Shown here piece after piece: positions 23,501 to 37,768 of a DNA stretch of 64,000 bases. Positions within the stretch are counted from its first letter, which is position 1. Each line of letters starts with the position of its first letter. The notes beneath the pieces were generated by a model. It had not been told where the DNA came from. It was given only the letters and a program-made list of their open reading frames with translations, and searched no databases. The stretch is from Acanthochromis polyacanthus. Its lineage: Eukaryota; Chordata; Actinopteri; Pomacentridae. The position numbers were made by a program, and so were the translations under genes. Location: positions 44,946,628 through 45,010,627 of the forward strand of contig NC_067116.1 in assembly GCF_021347895.1 (NCBI RefSeq), written 5' to 3'.

Positions 23501-26500
23501 TTCTCTTTTTGTTTGTGTTGTGCTTGCAGCGATACGATGATCATACATACTTATCTTATTTAATAGTGCTTCTGCAGTATTTTTGGTAATAAAACATGAC
23601 TTTTTGTCCAGATCTATATACGGTAGCTTCAGATTCAGCCTGAATAATTAGCTGTTTACAGTCTGGCCTACTGTAAAATGTAATGATGCAAGGAAGCAGC
23701 AACAGATAACGAATGAACACCGGCTTTATCTCACATCGTTAGACGCTAGACTTAGATAGACGAGCTGCAGGAGACGTCCTGTCGTTGTGTATTTGTCATC
23801 AGTAAACTGTGACTGATGGTGTGTTGCAGAGAAATCTGAAGGTTAAAACGCACAAAATCACTGATCTAAAAACATATCATCAGCTTACATATTTCACAGA
23901 ACCCAGTTTTGGACCCCAAATAATGAAGAGGTAAATAAATCTGAGATGATGCAGCAACATGTTTCTGTTTGGATCAACACGACTGAGCCTCACAGCAGAT
24001 CGTTAAAGTTCTGGTTTTCTCATTTCTATGTCTGCAGCAGCCTGGTGTTTCTTTGTCTGAAAAAAAATCCAAAAATTCAGCAAAAAAGAAATGCTAAAAT
24101 GTTTCTTAAATGTTTCCAAAATTTCTGGAAATTTGGAAACATTTAAGAAACATTTTAGCATTTCTTTTTTTCCACCAAAAAGTTTTGAAAGATTTCCCAA
24201 AAATGTTGAAAATGTGGACCTCAGAAGTTTCACTGTGAAAATAGATTTTTTTTCTGCATTTTCAAACCTTAAAACGGGTCAATTTTGACCCGCAGGACAA
24301 CTGGAGGGTTAACCGCTGAGTTTATGCTGTTTAACCAGGAGCAACATACAAGCTGTACTGATTCAGAACTAGTAGCTGATTAGTAATCAAGGCCAAAAAA
24401 AGACTGTTTTTGTGGTCACACAATTACAGCCTGACCGAATGTAAGTACTGACCAAAGCTGTACAACTCCATAATTAAAGACGATTTACACAAAATGAAAC
24501 ACAACAGCAGAAATGGTGAAAATGGCATTGGTTTGTTGATAATAACATCTTCTAGCAGATATTACATCTCCTAGAAGTGGTAGACGCAAATAAATTTGTC
24601 GATCACAGATATTTCAGTTAGCATATGGCTAAAACCTTCTTTTATGGAACACAATACAGAGAAAAGATGCTTTTGTAATTTAAAAAACGGTGTCACTGCA
24701 TAGTTTGTCAAGCAGAGCAGCTCCATAGTTTACAATCCGTCTGCAGTGCATGTAGCAGAGCATGCTACTGAGCAGTACAGTGGTGCAGAGTTGAGCTTTG
24801 TGTCAATGGTTAGACGCTAACTGGTTGGTGAAAAATGTAACCGGAAACTTAAACAATGAGCCCTTTCCGATACAACTCCTCATTCATGATGCAGTAGGGA
24901 TGTCATTGAAGTTAGCTGTAGTACCTGGCTTAGCCACCAGGTGGAGCTTCTTATTGCTTTTGGTGAGATGAAAGACTGCGTTTTGTTTGTGTTTACTGCT
25001 GTAGTATTTGGAGGAGGCGTCACAGTTCACAGCAGTTCATGTTGTCCAACAGAGAGCATTGTGGGGGTTTAGCTAGCAAGGAGCACCATGACAAAGACCT
25101 CTGTGGTGGTTAATGACCTCTGGCCAGCGTTCATTAGTTTAAAAAAAGTAGGAATCAACTAGGATAGTGTCCTATTCCAGTAGCACATATAACCAAGCCT
25201 TTTATGTGACTAACATCCACTGTACACCATTTCTACAATCGATTGTTGGCTGATGATGCTGCCGATTTTAAGAAAAAAAACCCGCTGACAATCTGTTTCA
25301 GTTTTACAAGACAATCAAAGCGAATTGCCATCAGTCCATCCTAACATTGCATCCAAGTGGCATCTTGCTGAAAGGGTGAGTTTTATTTCTTTTAACCAGA
25401 TTGTGGGGTTTAGCTAGCAACAGGCCCCATGATAAAGACTTATGTGATGGTTAACGCCTCCCGGGCAGAGCTCACCGTCTCAAGACAAGTTGTTTTCTAC
25501 GATTACGGTAATTCTGGTGCTTAAGTAGCTACATTTAATTGACTTTAATGAATCATTGTTTATTGACTAACACTGCTGACTGGTTTATAATTTGCATCAC
25601 TAAAATGTAAATATATATGAAGAATATTAGCGGAAATATTAGCCTCAAAAATCCAGAGTCATTCGAGCTCTGTGTTTAGTAAAAATTGACATGTAATCCT
25701 TTTCTACAAAGCTGCTAATCTGTGATATTGTTTGGAAACATAATGCTGCTTCACTGCATCTAATAGCAGAGGTGGAAGCGAGCATATGATCAGATTTAAT
25801 CCTGTACAAGTCCTGAGCGTTCGCTTCAGTGCAGCAGGAGTTAATTTGAGAAGCAGCTCTGGGGTTAAAGCTTCCTCTCGGATCCGCTAACAGGCTAAAC
25901 TTCCTGCTAATAGATGCACCTGTTGCACCACTTAGAAACAACATACAAACCTGACTTAACCTTTCCTCATTTGAATATAATTTCAAATATTGTATTTGTG
26001 TTGCAGGAACTGAAACTGCCGGTTTAATCTGTCTCTGGTCGGGGCGTAACTTCACACAGAAGTTCTGTTTTGTATTCACTTTAAGGTTTGGAGTCACGGT
26101 TCGGTTCAGACGAGAAAACATCCACTTTCGTTTATTCTCAGACAAGTCAACATACCTAAAAGTGGCTGACAGTTATTGCACTAAAATGCTGCATGTTGTC
26201 AGTAAGAGAGCTGATTCCTGTAAAGTTTAAAATAAACAACATTAAAATGTGCATTAAGATAAGTGCAAAATGTTCATGAAAAAGCAAACAGTTCCTGTGT
26301 CTCTTTTCAACGTAAAAGCATTAAAAGTAGTTTCTGCTGTTTGCATCTAGACGCTGCCTAAAAGCAGCAGGGATCAGCAGCTGGACTCGTGTCAGATGAA
26401 CGTTCGCTTCACACACAGAGCTGAGCACACTGAGCTAAGGTTAGCGTAGCATGTTGCTAACCTGCTAATGGTTTGCACCACTAGCAATTATCTTTCTGTC

Positions 26501-29500
26501 AATTAATCTACTACTTTAATGATTATTCGATGAATTTAAGCTCTTAATTTCCACCAAAAAAAGCTAATTTACAATTTCATCTGAGTCTTTTTTTATTTAG
26601 AAAACTGTATGTCGTTGCATAGAATAGAAATACTTTACCACCACCATAAATACAGATATAAGCAAAAAAGCACAGTAAATAAAAGTAAACAATTAGAACA
26701 AACACACAACATCATGATGCAACAATTACACACTGATCCTAAAGAACAAACATTTGTTATATTGAACTAAACTTAAGAAATATGCGTTAATTGAAAGTAT
26801 TAATGTGGATGCACTTTCATTGGTTATGGCGACTGATTGCAGAAACCCTATAGCACATATTTCCTGCACCACTGAACATTTTTAGATTAAAACTTGCACC
26901 GTTGTGCTTGTGGTCTTCGGTCACGTCCTGGTTACACTTGACACAAATTCAGACCATTAAAATCTAGACTGTTGGCTTTTTTCTCTTAATAAAACACAAG
27001 TTTAGTGAAGAAGCCACTTAGGCTGCAACCTACGAATGAAAAAACAAACATTTACGAAGCAGATTCAGGTGAAAATGTCTCAAAGGTTCACTCTCATTCT
27101 GTACAACGCAAACATTCTCTCAAGTTGAGTCAGATCAAGACACTCTGAAGGTTAAGACTTTTCAAACAGAAGTCATCACGGCGCCCCAACATTTGCTTAG
27201 AGACATGGCAAAGTCAGCAGAGTCAAATGTTTCAGGAGGTGTGTCGTCCACGCTGCCACTGGGATTTGTTTCCATGCAGACGGTGTCGGGTCATCGCCAC
27301 TCGTCCATTCGCGTTCTAACTTGCAAATGAGTTGTGTTCTCCGGTGACAGAGCCTCGCCTCTTCATGCGTTTTTAATCAAATCACTTTCCAGTGTACAGC
27401 CGGCGTCTTGTCCTGTGTCAGAAATCCAGCTGTGTTGGATGCGAGTCGTCCCGGTCTGCCAGAAACCCTTGCATGCCGTTTGATCCCGGCTCCTTCCAGA
27501 TGTGCTTCTTGAACATCTCTTTGTTTCTGCCGGAATGGAAAAATGTTGCTGGTTTTCCCCCTCTTGGTCCCTGTAATTAGGATAATTTGCATTGCTGCCT
27601 TTGGCCGCCTGGAAAAACACAATAAGTTGGATGTAAAAACCCATGCGAGGCTGTAAATATGTGGTGTGCAGACAGATGAGCATTAGTGGTTCAGTGGTAG
27701 GATTCTCGCCTGCCACGGGTTCGATTCCCGGCCAATGCACAAACCTTTTTCTGAAACTGTAACCGCTCCCCTGTCTGCAGGATTATCGCTGAACAACAAA
27801 GTTCATATCATTTGTAATATTACATTTCCAATAGTATGTTTAATATCATTGAGTCCTGTGCACTTTATTTTAATTCCATGTGCAATTTTACTTTATTACT
27901 TCAGCATCATTGCTAAACTGATTTCTGACATTTCCAGACTACTTCTATTTTATTGATTTATACTTGTACTTTATTGCTATTTTAATGGCTATTTGTCAAA
28001 AAATCGAACAAATTGAAAAGCCGTTAATGCACCAGATGCAAAGAAAAGTCCAAAATCTGTACATTTTTGTTGTTTTTTTCACCAAGTGCACGCCAAAAAT
28101 AACAAAAAAGACCATATATATACCCTCCTGAACGCTGATTCCACCATAAACTAACAGCAAACTAATTAGAACAAACAAAACAAAACCTCTAAGGTAAACC
28201 AAACACTTAGACTAATTCTCATTATCAAACAGGGAAGTAATAAATCTGAAGCTGCTCCAATAACTTTATTCTTATATTATTGGATTTCATTCTGAGAAGA
28301 AGAATTTCCTCCAGGATTAATTAAATTCTGTCTTAATTTTAGATGCAAAGGTAATAAATAAATGGTCTTTTTTCTTGCTTTTCTCAATATATTTAAATAA
28401 GTAGCAGGTTTATTAGCAGCTAATTATTATTATTCAATGGCAAGCTAATAAACAGCTGTTTTATTAGCCATTAATTGCATTTGTTATTGGATTTTTTTCA
28501 GGGCAATATTTTGTGCAAGAATGTAATAAACTCTATTCGGCATTTATTGCTTTCATTGTCATGTTATTGGAATTCTTGTCAGAGCAATATCATAAATTGT
28601 TAAAGTAGTTCTTAGTTTAGCTTAGCCTAGCTTAGCTTAAAGCCTGACCACAACAACGTCTGTGGCTATGAGCTACATTAAAGTGCAATGAAAAATCCTT
28701 GTTTCTTGCTTATTTCTTTGCTAATGTTAAATTTTATGAAGTTAATTCCACTTTTCATACATAGATGTTAAAATATATTTAAATAAAGGGCAGGTTTATT
28801 AGCAGTGGAGCTAATTCTTATTACTAAATAGTCAACTAATAAGCAGCGCTTGCAGCTGTTTTGTTTGGCATTTATTGCATTTATTCTCATGTTACTGGAT
28901 TTTTTTTTTTTTTTAGCAATATGTGGCAGATGAATTTCTTTCCGGAATAATTAAGTTCTATCTTAGCGTAGCTTAGCTTAGCTTAACTCAGAGTTTTACC
29001 TCAAGAACATCTGTGTCTACGACCTACATTTAGGTACAGACAAAGATCCTCTATAAATGTTTATTTCTTGCTCTTCACTTTCACAAAGCCTCATTTTAAA
29101 CTTCATTAACTTACTTCAGCTGCTCATGCATAGATACCTCATATATATTTTTTAAAAAAGCAGGTTTTTAGAGATGTGGTTTCACACGTGAGCAGCAGTA
29201 CAGTGCAGACAGCGTTCATACGCGTGTTCCTCCTCGGTGTGGTTAATTATCAAGCTAGCTGCTGTTTTGTCCATTCACATTCCTCTGGAGTCGTGATTCA
29301 CCGCCGGAATCGATCGGCGTCCTTTCCTTCTTATTTAGCCACATACCGGCTAGCGGCTGACTCATGTTGCGTCGCGGCGGTCTGCAGTCAGTGGAGCTTC
29401 CAGAGAGTCGGCAGGATGTGGATGTGAAGAGGTCAGGACGGAAAAAGCTGCTGTTACTCAACACGGGCTTTCAGCATCCCAGAGAGAAGCATGGAGAGAA

Positions 29501-32500
29501 GAACAGCCATAAGAATGCAAGAACCTCTGATGCTAACGTGGTTTATCATCACTTTTTAACACGTCTCGATGCCACTTCACCCCCACATTATTGCTGCTTT
29601 CATCACTTTCATCCAGATGAACCCTGCTGATGATAATGCAGATCCAGACCGAATATTCGCTGCATAAATCTCACATTTGTTCAGTGATTCAGTCCGTTCG
29701 CAGCTTTGTAGGTGGAATTACAAATAGGGAGCATGTTTCTCCTGCAACCTGTCCTTTATTCTCATTGTCTGTGGCTTTCTTGGTTAATTAACGAGTTGTT
29801 AGCTGTTTGAAATGTCAGAAAACAGAGACAAATGCAGATATATAGATAAAGATTATATCCTTAGATGTCTTGTTTTGTCCTGTTGTTCCTCAACATCAAC
29901 AAAATTCAGATTATTTCTGTTGTTGCCTCCAGGTACCTTTAAAAGAACAATAAACTGTACTAAAAAATAAACAGTTTATTGTCATAGTGGAGAGGAAAAA
30001 ACAGAACATATCTAAATTTTCACAGCTGGAATCAGATCATTTTGTCATTTTCTTTCTATGAAATTGACTTAAGCCCATTAGTCGATAATCAGAATAGCTG
30101 GTGATTAATTTAATAGTTGGCAACTCACTGATTAGTCAATGCAGCTTCAATTAATCACTTAGTTTGGTCTTTAAAATGTCAGAAAATGCAGAAAATTTTA
30201 GATTGTATCCTCAGATGTCTTGTTGTGTGCTGTTGAGAGAATTCCTGTTGTTCCTCAAGGTCCACATAATTCAGATAATTTCTGTTGTTGCCTTCAGGTG
30301 CCTTACAAAAACAAACAACAATAAGCTGTACAAAAATATCACTGTAATGGGATAAAAATGGCAATTGTAGAAGATATTCAGTTTACTGTCACAGAAGAGG
30401 ACAAAAAAACATAAAATATCCAAATTAAACAAGCTGGAATCAAAGAATTTTGACCTTTTTTTTTCCCTCTTGTAAATTACTCAAATTCACTAACCAATTG
30501 TAGTGATTAATTTAATAGCAACTAAAGTAGCTTTAATCTCTGTCCAGAAAAAATAGCATAAAAATGAGAACAAACGTGGATGTGACTGACTCAGGCTTGT
30601 TTATACTCACTGTGATGTAACGGTGCAAAGGATTGTGGGTCAGAATGCATTTTTATTTGGACTGAATCTGTTTTTTGTTGTACTATATAGCATGAAAGTA
30701 CGGATATTGGAGCTTTAATCTCTTTCTGTTGTTGTATTGCAGGCTCACAGTTAGGCTGTTACGTGATTGGCTGTTCACTTATTATGGAGGGATGTGATTG
30801 GCTGTCGATGAGGAAGTGAGGAGGCAGCGTGGTGTTTGTTTATGCAACTGAACTTGGATTTTTAAAATATTCTTAAATGACAGTTTTCTTGATTTCTGTC
30901 GATTAAATTTCCATCAGTGGTTCCTGTTTTATTCCTGTTTTGCGGAACCGAGACCCGGTGAAGGAGGCGTTTTTGTGGCTCCTTGTTCTGCTCTCTGTAG
31001 GGAATGAGCTTTATCCCCACTGACAGCTGTCCTCTCATCACCTCATGAAGAACAAGAAGGCAGGAGGGTGGTCGGGTGAGATCATTGTCTCTTTATAGCG
31101 GCCGATAATCTGCATTGGATGGTTGAAAACAGCGGATTCTAACCTACTTGCAAACTTCTCCAAGTCATTTACAGCTTGTGTATATATATATAGCATAAAC
31201 CTCTGGCCGCCCGTTGGATTAGCCTTCACTAAATCCTGCTTGCCCCAGTCTGAAGAAGAAAAAAAGAAGATGTACAGAGACCAGAGGGGGGAATCGGTGA
31301 CAGAATTGGGTTTAAAGGTGACACTGAGACGAGCGGAGTGACGTCAGCCGGTCAGAGAGAAACCGAAGCCAGACGGAGTTAAAGGAATGAAAGAGAGCGA
31401 TGCCTTATTGAACAGCATCACTGACTCACCAGCCTGCTTTATCTCCTTATGCAACAGGCCAGAGTCCGCTCAGCCGCTTCCCCTCACCTGCCTCCAGAAA
31501 GTAGAACGATTAGCAGCCCGGACGATTAGCGGGCCGATATTTCCTGATTTCTTTTTTTTTGGTCAGTTATTGACAAATTAAATGCCCTACTTCTGTCTGT
31601 TTCTCTCTGTGCTCTCAGAAATGTCTCTGAACTAGAAACGCAAAACAGGAAGTTAGCTTCTCTCACAGCGGCTAATGCTATGCTAACAGCTAGCAGCTAA
31701 GTTAGAACACAGATTAACCTGAAACAGAAAGTCAGTAATTAATAAAGCTTTAAGATCTGGACTTTAGTGGACAATAAATAGTGAAATATATAGAAAATCG
31801 AGAAGAACAGCAGGAGACAAACTGATCAATATCTGTCCATAAACAGATGAGACGATTTAGTCACTGATATTTCTAGTTTACAGAATTTAATTTGGAGAAT
31901 TCTGGGTCACTTTGAAAACATTTTGTCTTTTTGTTGGTAAGATTTTAAGTAATTTTGAACAAATTTTTAGCCATTAAGTCTCATTTTGAGATTTTTTGAG
32001 TCACTTGAGAAAAATTTTGAGTCTTATTTTGTCAAATTTTAGTTCATTTTGGACACTTCTTTAACCACTTTTTTACTTGAGTCACTTTGGGAAAGTTTTG
32101 AGCTATTTTCGTCAAATTTTAGTTCTTTTTGGAAACACTTTTGTCAGTCGATCCCACATAAACAAAGGAGAGCGTCCTAATTTTTAATCTCTAATATTTC
32201 TGTTATAATCACCCTTATTAATGAAGAAGCCTAGTTATGACTGACAGGTTCTCTGCTATCCCATGCTGTTAAAACATTACATTTTATGTTTATCGGCTCT
32301 AAATATTATCGTCTTTCTTGACTACAAACGGTCAGCATCGGTCGTAAAAAAAAACACATCGGTCGATACCCAGAAGGAAGAAAGCTTTTAGGAGAAGGTT
32401 CATAAATGTAGAGAAAGAGACGACGTTGAAGGATGAGGAAGAAAGATGGAGAGTTTTTCTCCTCGCTGCTGCCAGCATCTCTGCCGGGTTGCTATGGAAA

Positions 32501-35500
32501 CCACTCGTGAAGCCTCTTTCACTCCGATTCTCATCCTTTCATGCCGCCGCTGTAATTTCGTCTGCGTTCAGCGGGACGGTGAAAGCGAAGCCGGCGTTTG
32601 TCTGTCAGAGGCTGGGAGGAAGCTGCTGAGTGGTCACAGGTCCCAGCTGAGTGTAATTCAAGGCCCTGTCATCCATCCGCCAGAGGACGAGTGGATTATC
32701 TCGCTGTCCTTGACCCACTGAAGCCCGGCGCTGTAGGCTGGCGTGGAGAACCGGAGGGTGGCTGGGCCGAGTGGGTGGATGGGACCCGGAGAGATGGTGG
32801 GCTGGTGGCACGCCGAGAGACGAGAATGGAACCAATGGCGGGCCGTTATGTAATCAGACAATCTGCATTTGAAGCACAGATTCTGGTCCTGCTGTGGGTT
32901 CTGGTCGGTTAAAGGCCTCCAGCTGAACTCCTCATTTCATTGGTATTCTCCTACAGACATCACTAACTGAATCTGATCAAACATCTGTCAACATCTGCTC
33001 CAGGCAGGATTATTATCTATTATATAAATCATCAATTTAAACTAGTGGTGAGCGCGATTAAAAAAAAAAAATCTAATTACAGGGTTTGTAATTAAGTAAT
33101 CTCAATTCATCACACTTTGTCAAACAGCAATATTTGACACAATAAGTGAAGTTTTTAAGTTCAAATAAAATTGTGATTGACAGTTGAATCAATGAATAGA
33201 CACGTGTACAATTTAAAATTTATTTAAAAAATGTAAAATCGGACATACAGAACAAAGTGATTTTGATGATTTAAAGGCTGGATTTAGTTTGTTTTTTCCC
33301 ATTCTATGGCTCTAACAAAAGCATAAGTAGTTCAAGGACCTTCAGAAAGTAGAAAATCCACAGATTCATTCTGTTTTCATAGATTCTGGGTCTGATGGTT
33401 CTTTTTTTTAGGAATATAAATTTTTATTTATGTAACTTTTCATGAACAAAAAGTTTAGAATTAAATTATTAAAAGACAGACATTTTTGTTGTTTGTTTTT
33501 CCTCCTCCAAGGACACGGATCCCAGACAGCGTAAAAACTTAAACAACAAATTCAAAATGCAATTATAACGATTATATTCAATGTTTTCAGACTTTTTGTA
33601 AACTCAAGCACTGCCTTGAAAAGTGGTCTATTATGGGATGGCTACACCATTAGCCGTTAGCAGGACTGTCGTAGCTAACGTTAGCTTTGGTGCTAACAGC
33701 AACATGTTTTACTGTCGGAAGTGATGAGAAAACTCCACGCTTTAATCCAAGCTGACATCAGGAAGATTTTTACGAGAAAACTTTCTGCCCAACAAGCTCA
33801 ATCTAATCTTCCTTCACTGTTCACCAGTTCGCTGACGTCACTCAGTGCGTCTTGTGTTTCTTCACCGCAGCTGGAAAACAGACTTTAGGTTCATTAGCGC
33901 CACCTACTGGGCTGGAGTGTTCAGCAGAGTTACTGGTGTGTCAGAAGCATAGACTGTATATATAGTGGACGTAGCATCTGGCTCCAGAATTGAAGCCAAC
34001 CCGGAAGTGTCAAAAACTTGCAATATCACGCCGTCCGCTAGGGTTGGCTCCAAAAAGCTTTTGCTCCATAGACCCCAATTCATTTTTGGAGAAAATAAAA
34101 TTTGATAGACTGATGTTCTACAGCTCAGGATTTTTTTCCCGTTAGTTTTCATGGTCAAAATGAGAGATCAGGTGGCCGATCTTAAAATAAATCAATACTG
34201 AATTTTAAATAAATCGTTAAAGTTGGCGGAGCCAGGGGGCGTGGCTATACTTGATAGACAGCAACAGAAGCCTCTGCGGTAAATTGTGGGCGGGATAAGA
34301 GAGTCCTCAGCCAATCCTGCCCCTAGTTTCTCTGTGGTCCAGTCTGTTTGATGACGCTTTTTACGTCACTGGCTCCAAAAAATCCAAAACGGCGACCAGG
34401 AAGTAGCAAAATCCGGGCTTCATTTTCTCGGCGTTGAAACCAACGGGTGACATCACGGTTAGTTTACGCCTGGTCAGAAGTTAGGGAACTGAGAAAGATG
34501 AGATTAAATGCGTTAATTTATTTAACGTGTCAAAGTCCCAGCCCTAATATAATATATATATCTATATAAATGTATGTATTTCCTAAATCTTGTCATTTCT
34601 TTTGTGACTTCATTGATATTTTTAGATAGATTTATTAGTGGACTTTCTGAGCCCAACCTGTAAACCAGTAATAACCTTTGTTTTCCCCTGGTAATCAGCT
34701 GGGTGTGTGTGAATGCTGCAGAGGGCTGACGGTTGGGAGTGTTTCAGTTCCGGTGATGCAGCATTAACGCTGATTAACGGTCCGGTGCAGCAGCAGTGCG
34801 GTTCTTTACAGGAACCTGGATCGGCCTCTCTGGGTCTTTGTGAGTGGGTTGTGTTGTTGTGTTTGTGTGCTGACAGCTGGCTTCTATAAATAAATGTCCA
34901 GGCGGGGGGGAGACAGGGGTGAGGACGGAGGGGGAAACCAAGAAATCCAGAGCGAGGAGGGGGAACTGACGGACTGATACAGATGTACTGAAACACTCAC
35001 AGGAATGCAGAGAGCGTCACGCCTTCCGGTCATGACTTACTGCACCACATGTCACCGCCGTCTGGGCCAATCACAGGCCTCCTCTGGGATCACGTGACCA
35101 GCTCTCCTCTACATGTGTCACAGCTGAAGACCTGAGTTTATCTCCCATCAGCGTCGCTTCCTTCCCCGTCCTGTTGTGACTGTAGAAAACATGCAGCGAC
35201 AGAAAGATTCAGAGAAAGAAAAACAGAAATCCAGACTGGCTTTTACTCTGGTAGAAGTTGGCAGTACATGATTTTATTTTAAAGCTCCTGTTGTCCTCAT
35301 TTACAGGCACCAAAAATATTGTTTCCATGTCTGAAAAAAATCCAAAAATTCTGCAAAAACATCCGCAAATTTCTGAAAATTTGCAAAACATTCAGGAAGA
35401 AAATTGCAATAATTCCCTTAAAAGTTTTATTTAAAAAAAATCCCCAGATTTGACAAGAAAATTCTTGTAAATATTTTCAAAAAATTTAGGAGATTAAAAG

Positions 35501-37726
35501 GTGTATTTATTGTCAATAACTGTACTTTTCACTAAGCTTTGTTCCATTTTAAACTTGCCCTTTTACACATTTCCACATATTTATAGATCTAAAAGGGAAA
35601 AAGGTCGATGATTAAATGATTAAATAAACAAATGGCAGTACTTATTGCTAAAATTTCGGTTATTTGTACATTATATCAAACATAATATAAGTTTTACAAT
35701 AACTTGTATATTTGGCACATTTAAAATGTTAAAAAGAATAAATCCACCTGTAAAACTAAGTAATATACCTTTGATAAATGTAAAATAAACAACAAAAAGC
35801 CCACTAACTCATATAGAGCAACTTTAGCGAATATAGAGCAACTTTAGTTTAATATAGAGCAACTTTAGCTAACATAGAGCAACTTTAGCTAATATAGAGC
35901 AACTTTAGCTTAATATAGAGCAACTTTAGCTAACATGGAACAACTTTAGTTTAATATAGAGCAACTTTAGCTAATATAGAGCAACTTTAGCTAACATAGA
36001 GCAACTTTAGCTAACATAGAGCAACTTTAGCTAATATAGAGCAACTTTAGCTAACATAGAGCAACTTTAGTGAATATAGAGCAACTTTAGCGAATATAGA
36101 GCAACTTTAACTAATATAGAGCAACTTTAGCTAACATAGAACAACTTTCGTTTAATATAGAGCAACTTTAGTGAATATAGAGCAACTTTAGCTAATATAG
36201 AGCAACTTTAGCTAACATAGAGCAACTTTAGCTAATATAGAGCAACTTTAGCTAACATAGAGCAACTTTAGCTAACATAGAGCAACTTTAGCTAACATAG
36301 AGCAACTTTAGTGAATATAGAGCAACTTTAGCGAATATAGAGCAACTTTAACTAATATAGAGCAACTTTAGTGAATATAGAGCAACTTTAGTTTAATATA
36401 GAGCAACTTTAGCTAACATAGAGCAACTTTAGCTTAATATAGAGCAACTTTAGCTAACATAGAGCAACTTTAGCTAACATAGAGCAACTTTAGTGAATAT
36501 AGAGCAACTTTAGCGAATATAGAGCAACTTTAACTAATATAGAGCAACTTTAGTGAATATAGAGCAACTTTAGTTTAATATAGAGCAACTTTAGCTAACA
36601 TAGAGCAACTTTAGCTTAATATAGAGCAACTTTAGCTAACATAGAGCAACTTTAGCTAACATAGAGCAACTTTAGTGAATATAGAGCAACTTTAGTGAAT
36701 ATAGAGCAACTTTAGCTAATATAGAGCAACTTAAACTAACATAGAGCAACTTTAATTAATATAGAGCAACTATAACTAATATAGAGCAACTTTAGCTAAT
36801 ATAGAGCAACTTTAACTAATACAGAGCAACTTTAGCTAATATAGAGCAACTTTAATTGATAGAGAGCAACTATAACTAATACAGAGCAACTTTAACATAG
36901 AGCAACTATAACTAATATAGAGCAACTTTAGCTAATATCGAGCAACATAAACTAACATAGAGCAACTTTAATTAATATAGAGCAACTATAATACAGAGCA
37001 ACTTTAACATAGAGCAACTTTAGCTGATATAGAGCAACTTTAACATAGAGCAACTTTACCTGATATAGAGCAACGTAAACTAACATAGAGCCACTTTCAC
37101 TCATTTAGAGCCCATTTCCAGCAACCATCACTCCTGTGTTCTAATGCTACATTGTGTTAGCTAGTGGTGCTGAAAGGCTCATTGATGGTTAGAAAACCTT
37201 TGTACAGTTATGTTAGCACATGGATAAAAGTGTAGAAAACATAAAATCCTCTGAGTGACCCCAAACTTTTAAACTGCAGTGTACATATGTGTGTTTTCTG
37301 TTTATTTTCTCGTGATAATTCTTAACTTTTTGCTCTGTCCCCTTTGTACTGCTGCAACAATACAAACCCGGCCACTGTAGGACTAATAAAGGCTTATTGC
37401 ATTGTACCAAATAACGCTGATAATCACCATGCTCTTACTCTAATGCCGCCAGCACTTCTCCTGTACGACTACTCTGCTGTGGTTTCAGTCTGGAGCCCCT
37501 AAAGTGAAAGCGGCGCTACAAAAAAGTGAAAGTTTGGTCAGAATCAGCAGGTGGGAGGCAGGAAACCGACATGGCTGAGCTGTTTTTCATCACACGGACA
37601 GAACCGAAGCGAGCTCCTGGTTCCATCGACTCCCCATTAATTTGTCATGTCGCTGTCACTGAGCCTCGTCGGATCGAGTCCCGTATCGCTAACAGCAGAC
37701 CGCTTTCACCGTCAGGCCTCCAGTTA

Positions 37727-37768
<42 letters not shown>

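Larger units (their letters stand above)
30336..33934 (+). other. intron 1, mostly unique, with candidate regulatory motifs
   Basis: 30800-30925 pairs with 17100-17215 as a diverged repeat. 31000-31560 and 32400-32900 are more GC-rich and of higher complexity than surrounding introns. They contain a palindromic TGACGTCA (31339-31346) and an RFX X-box-like site (32488-32501). 31870-32150 is a low-complexity stretch of attttgag/gtcaaattttag repeats. Confidence 0.4.

Noticed and set aside
25645..26145. 166-codon minus-strand open frame in intron 1
   Set aside because: No recognisable domain, no splice-compatible neighbours identified, and its composition is like the surrounding intron. Chance open frame is more likely.
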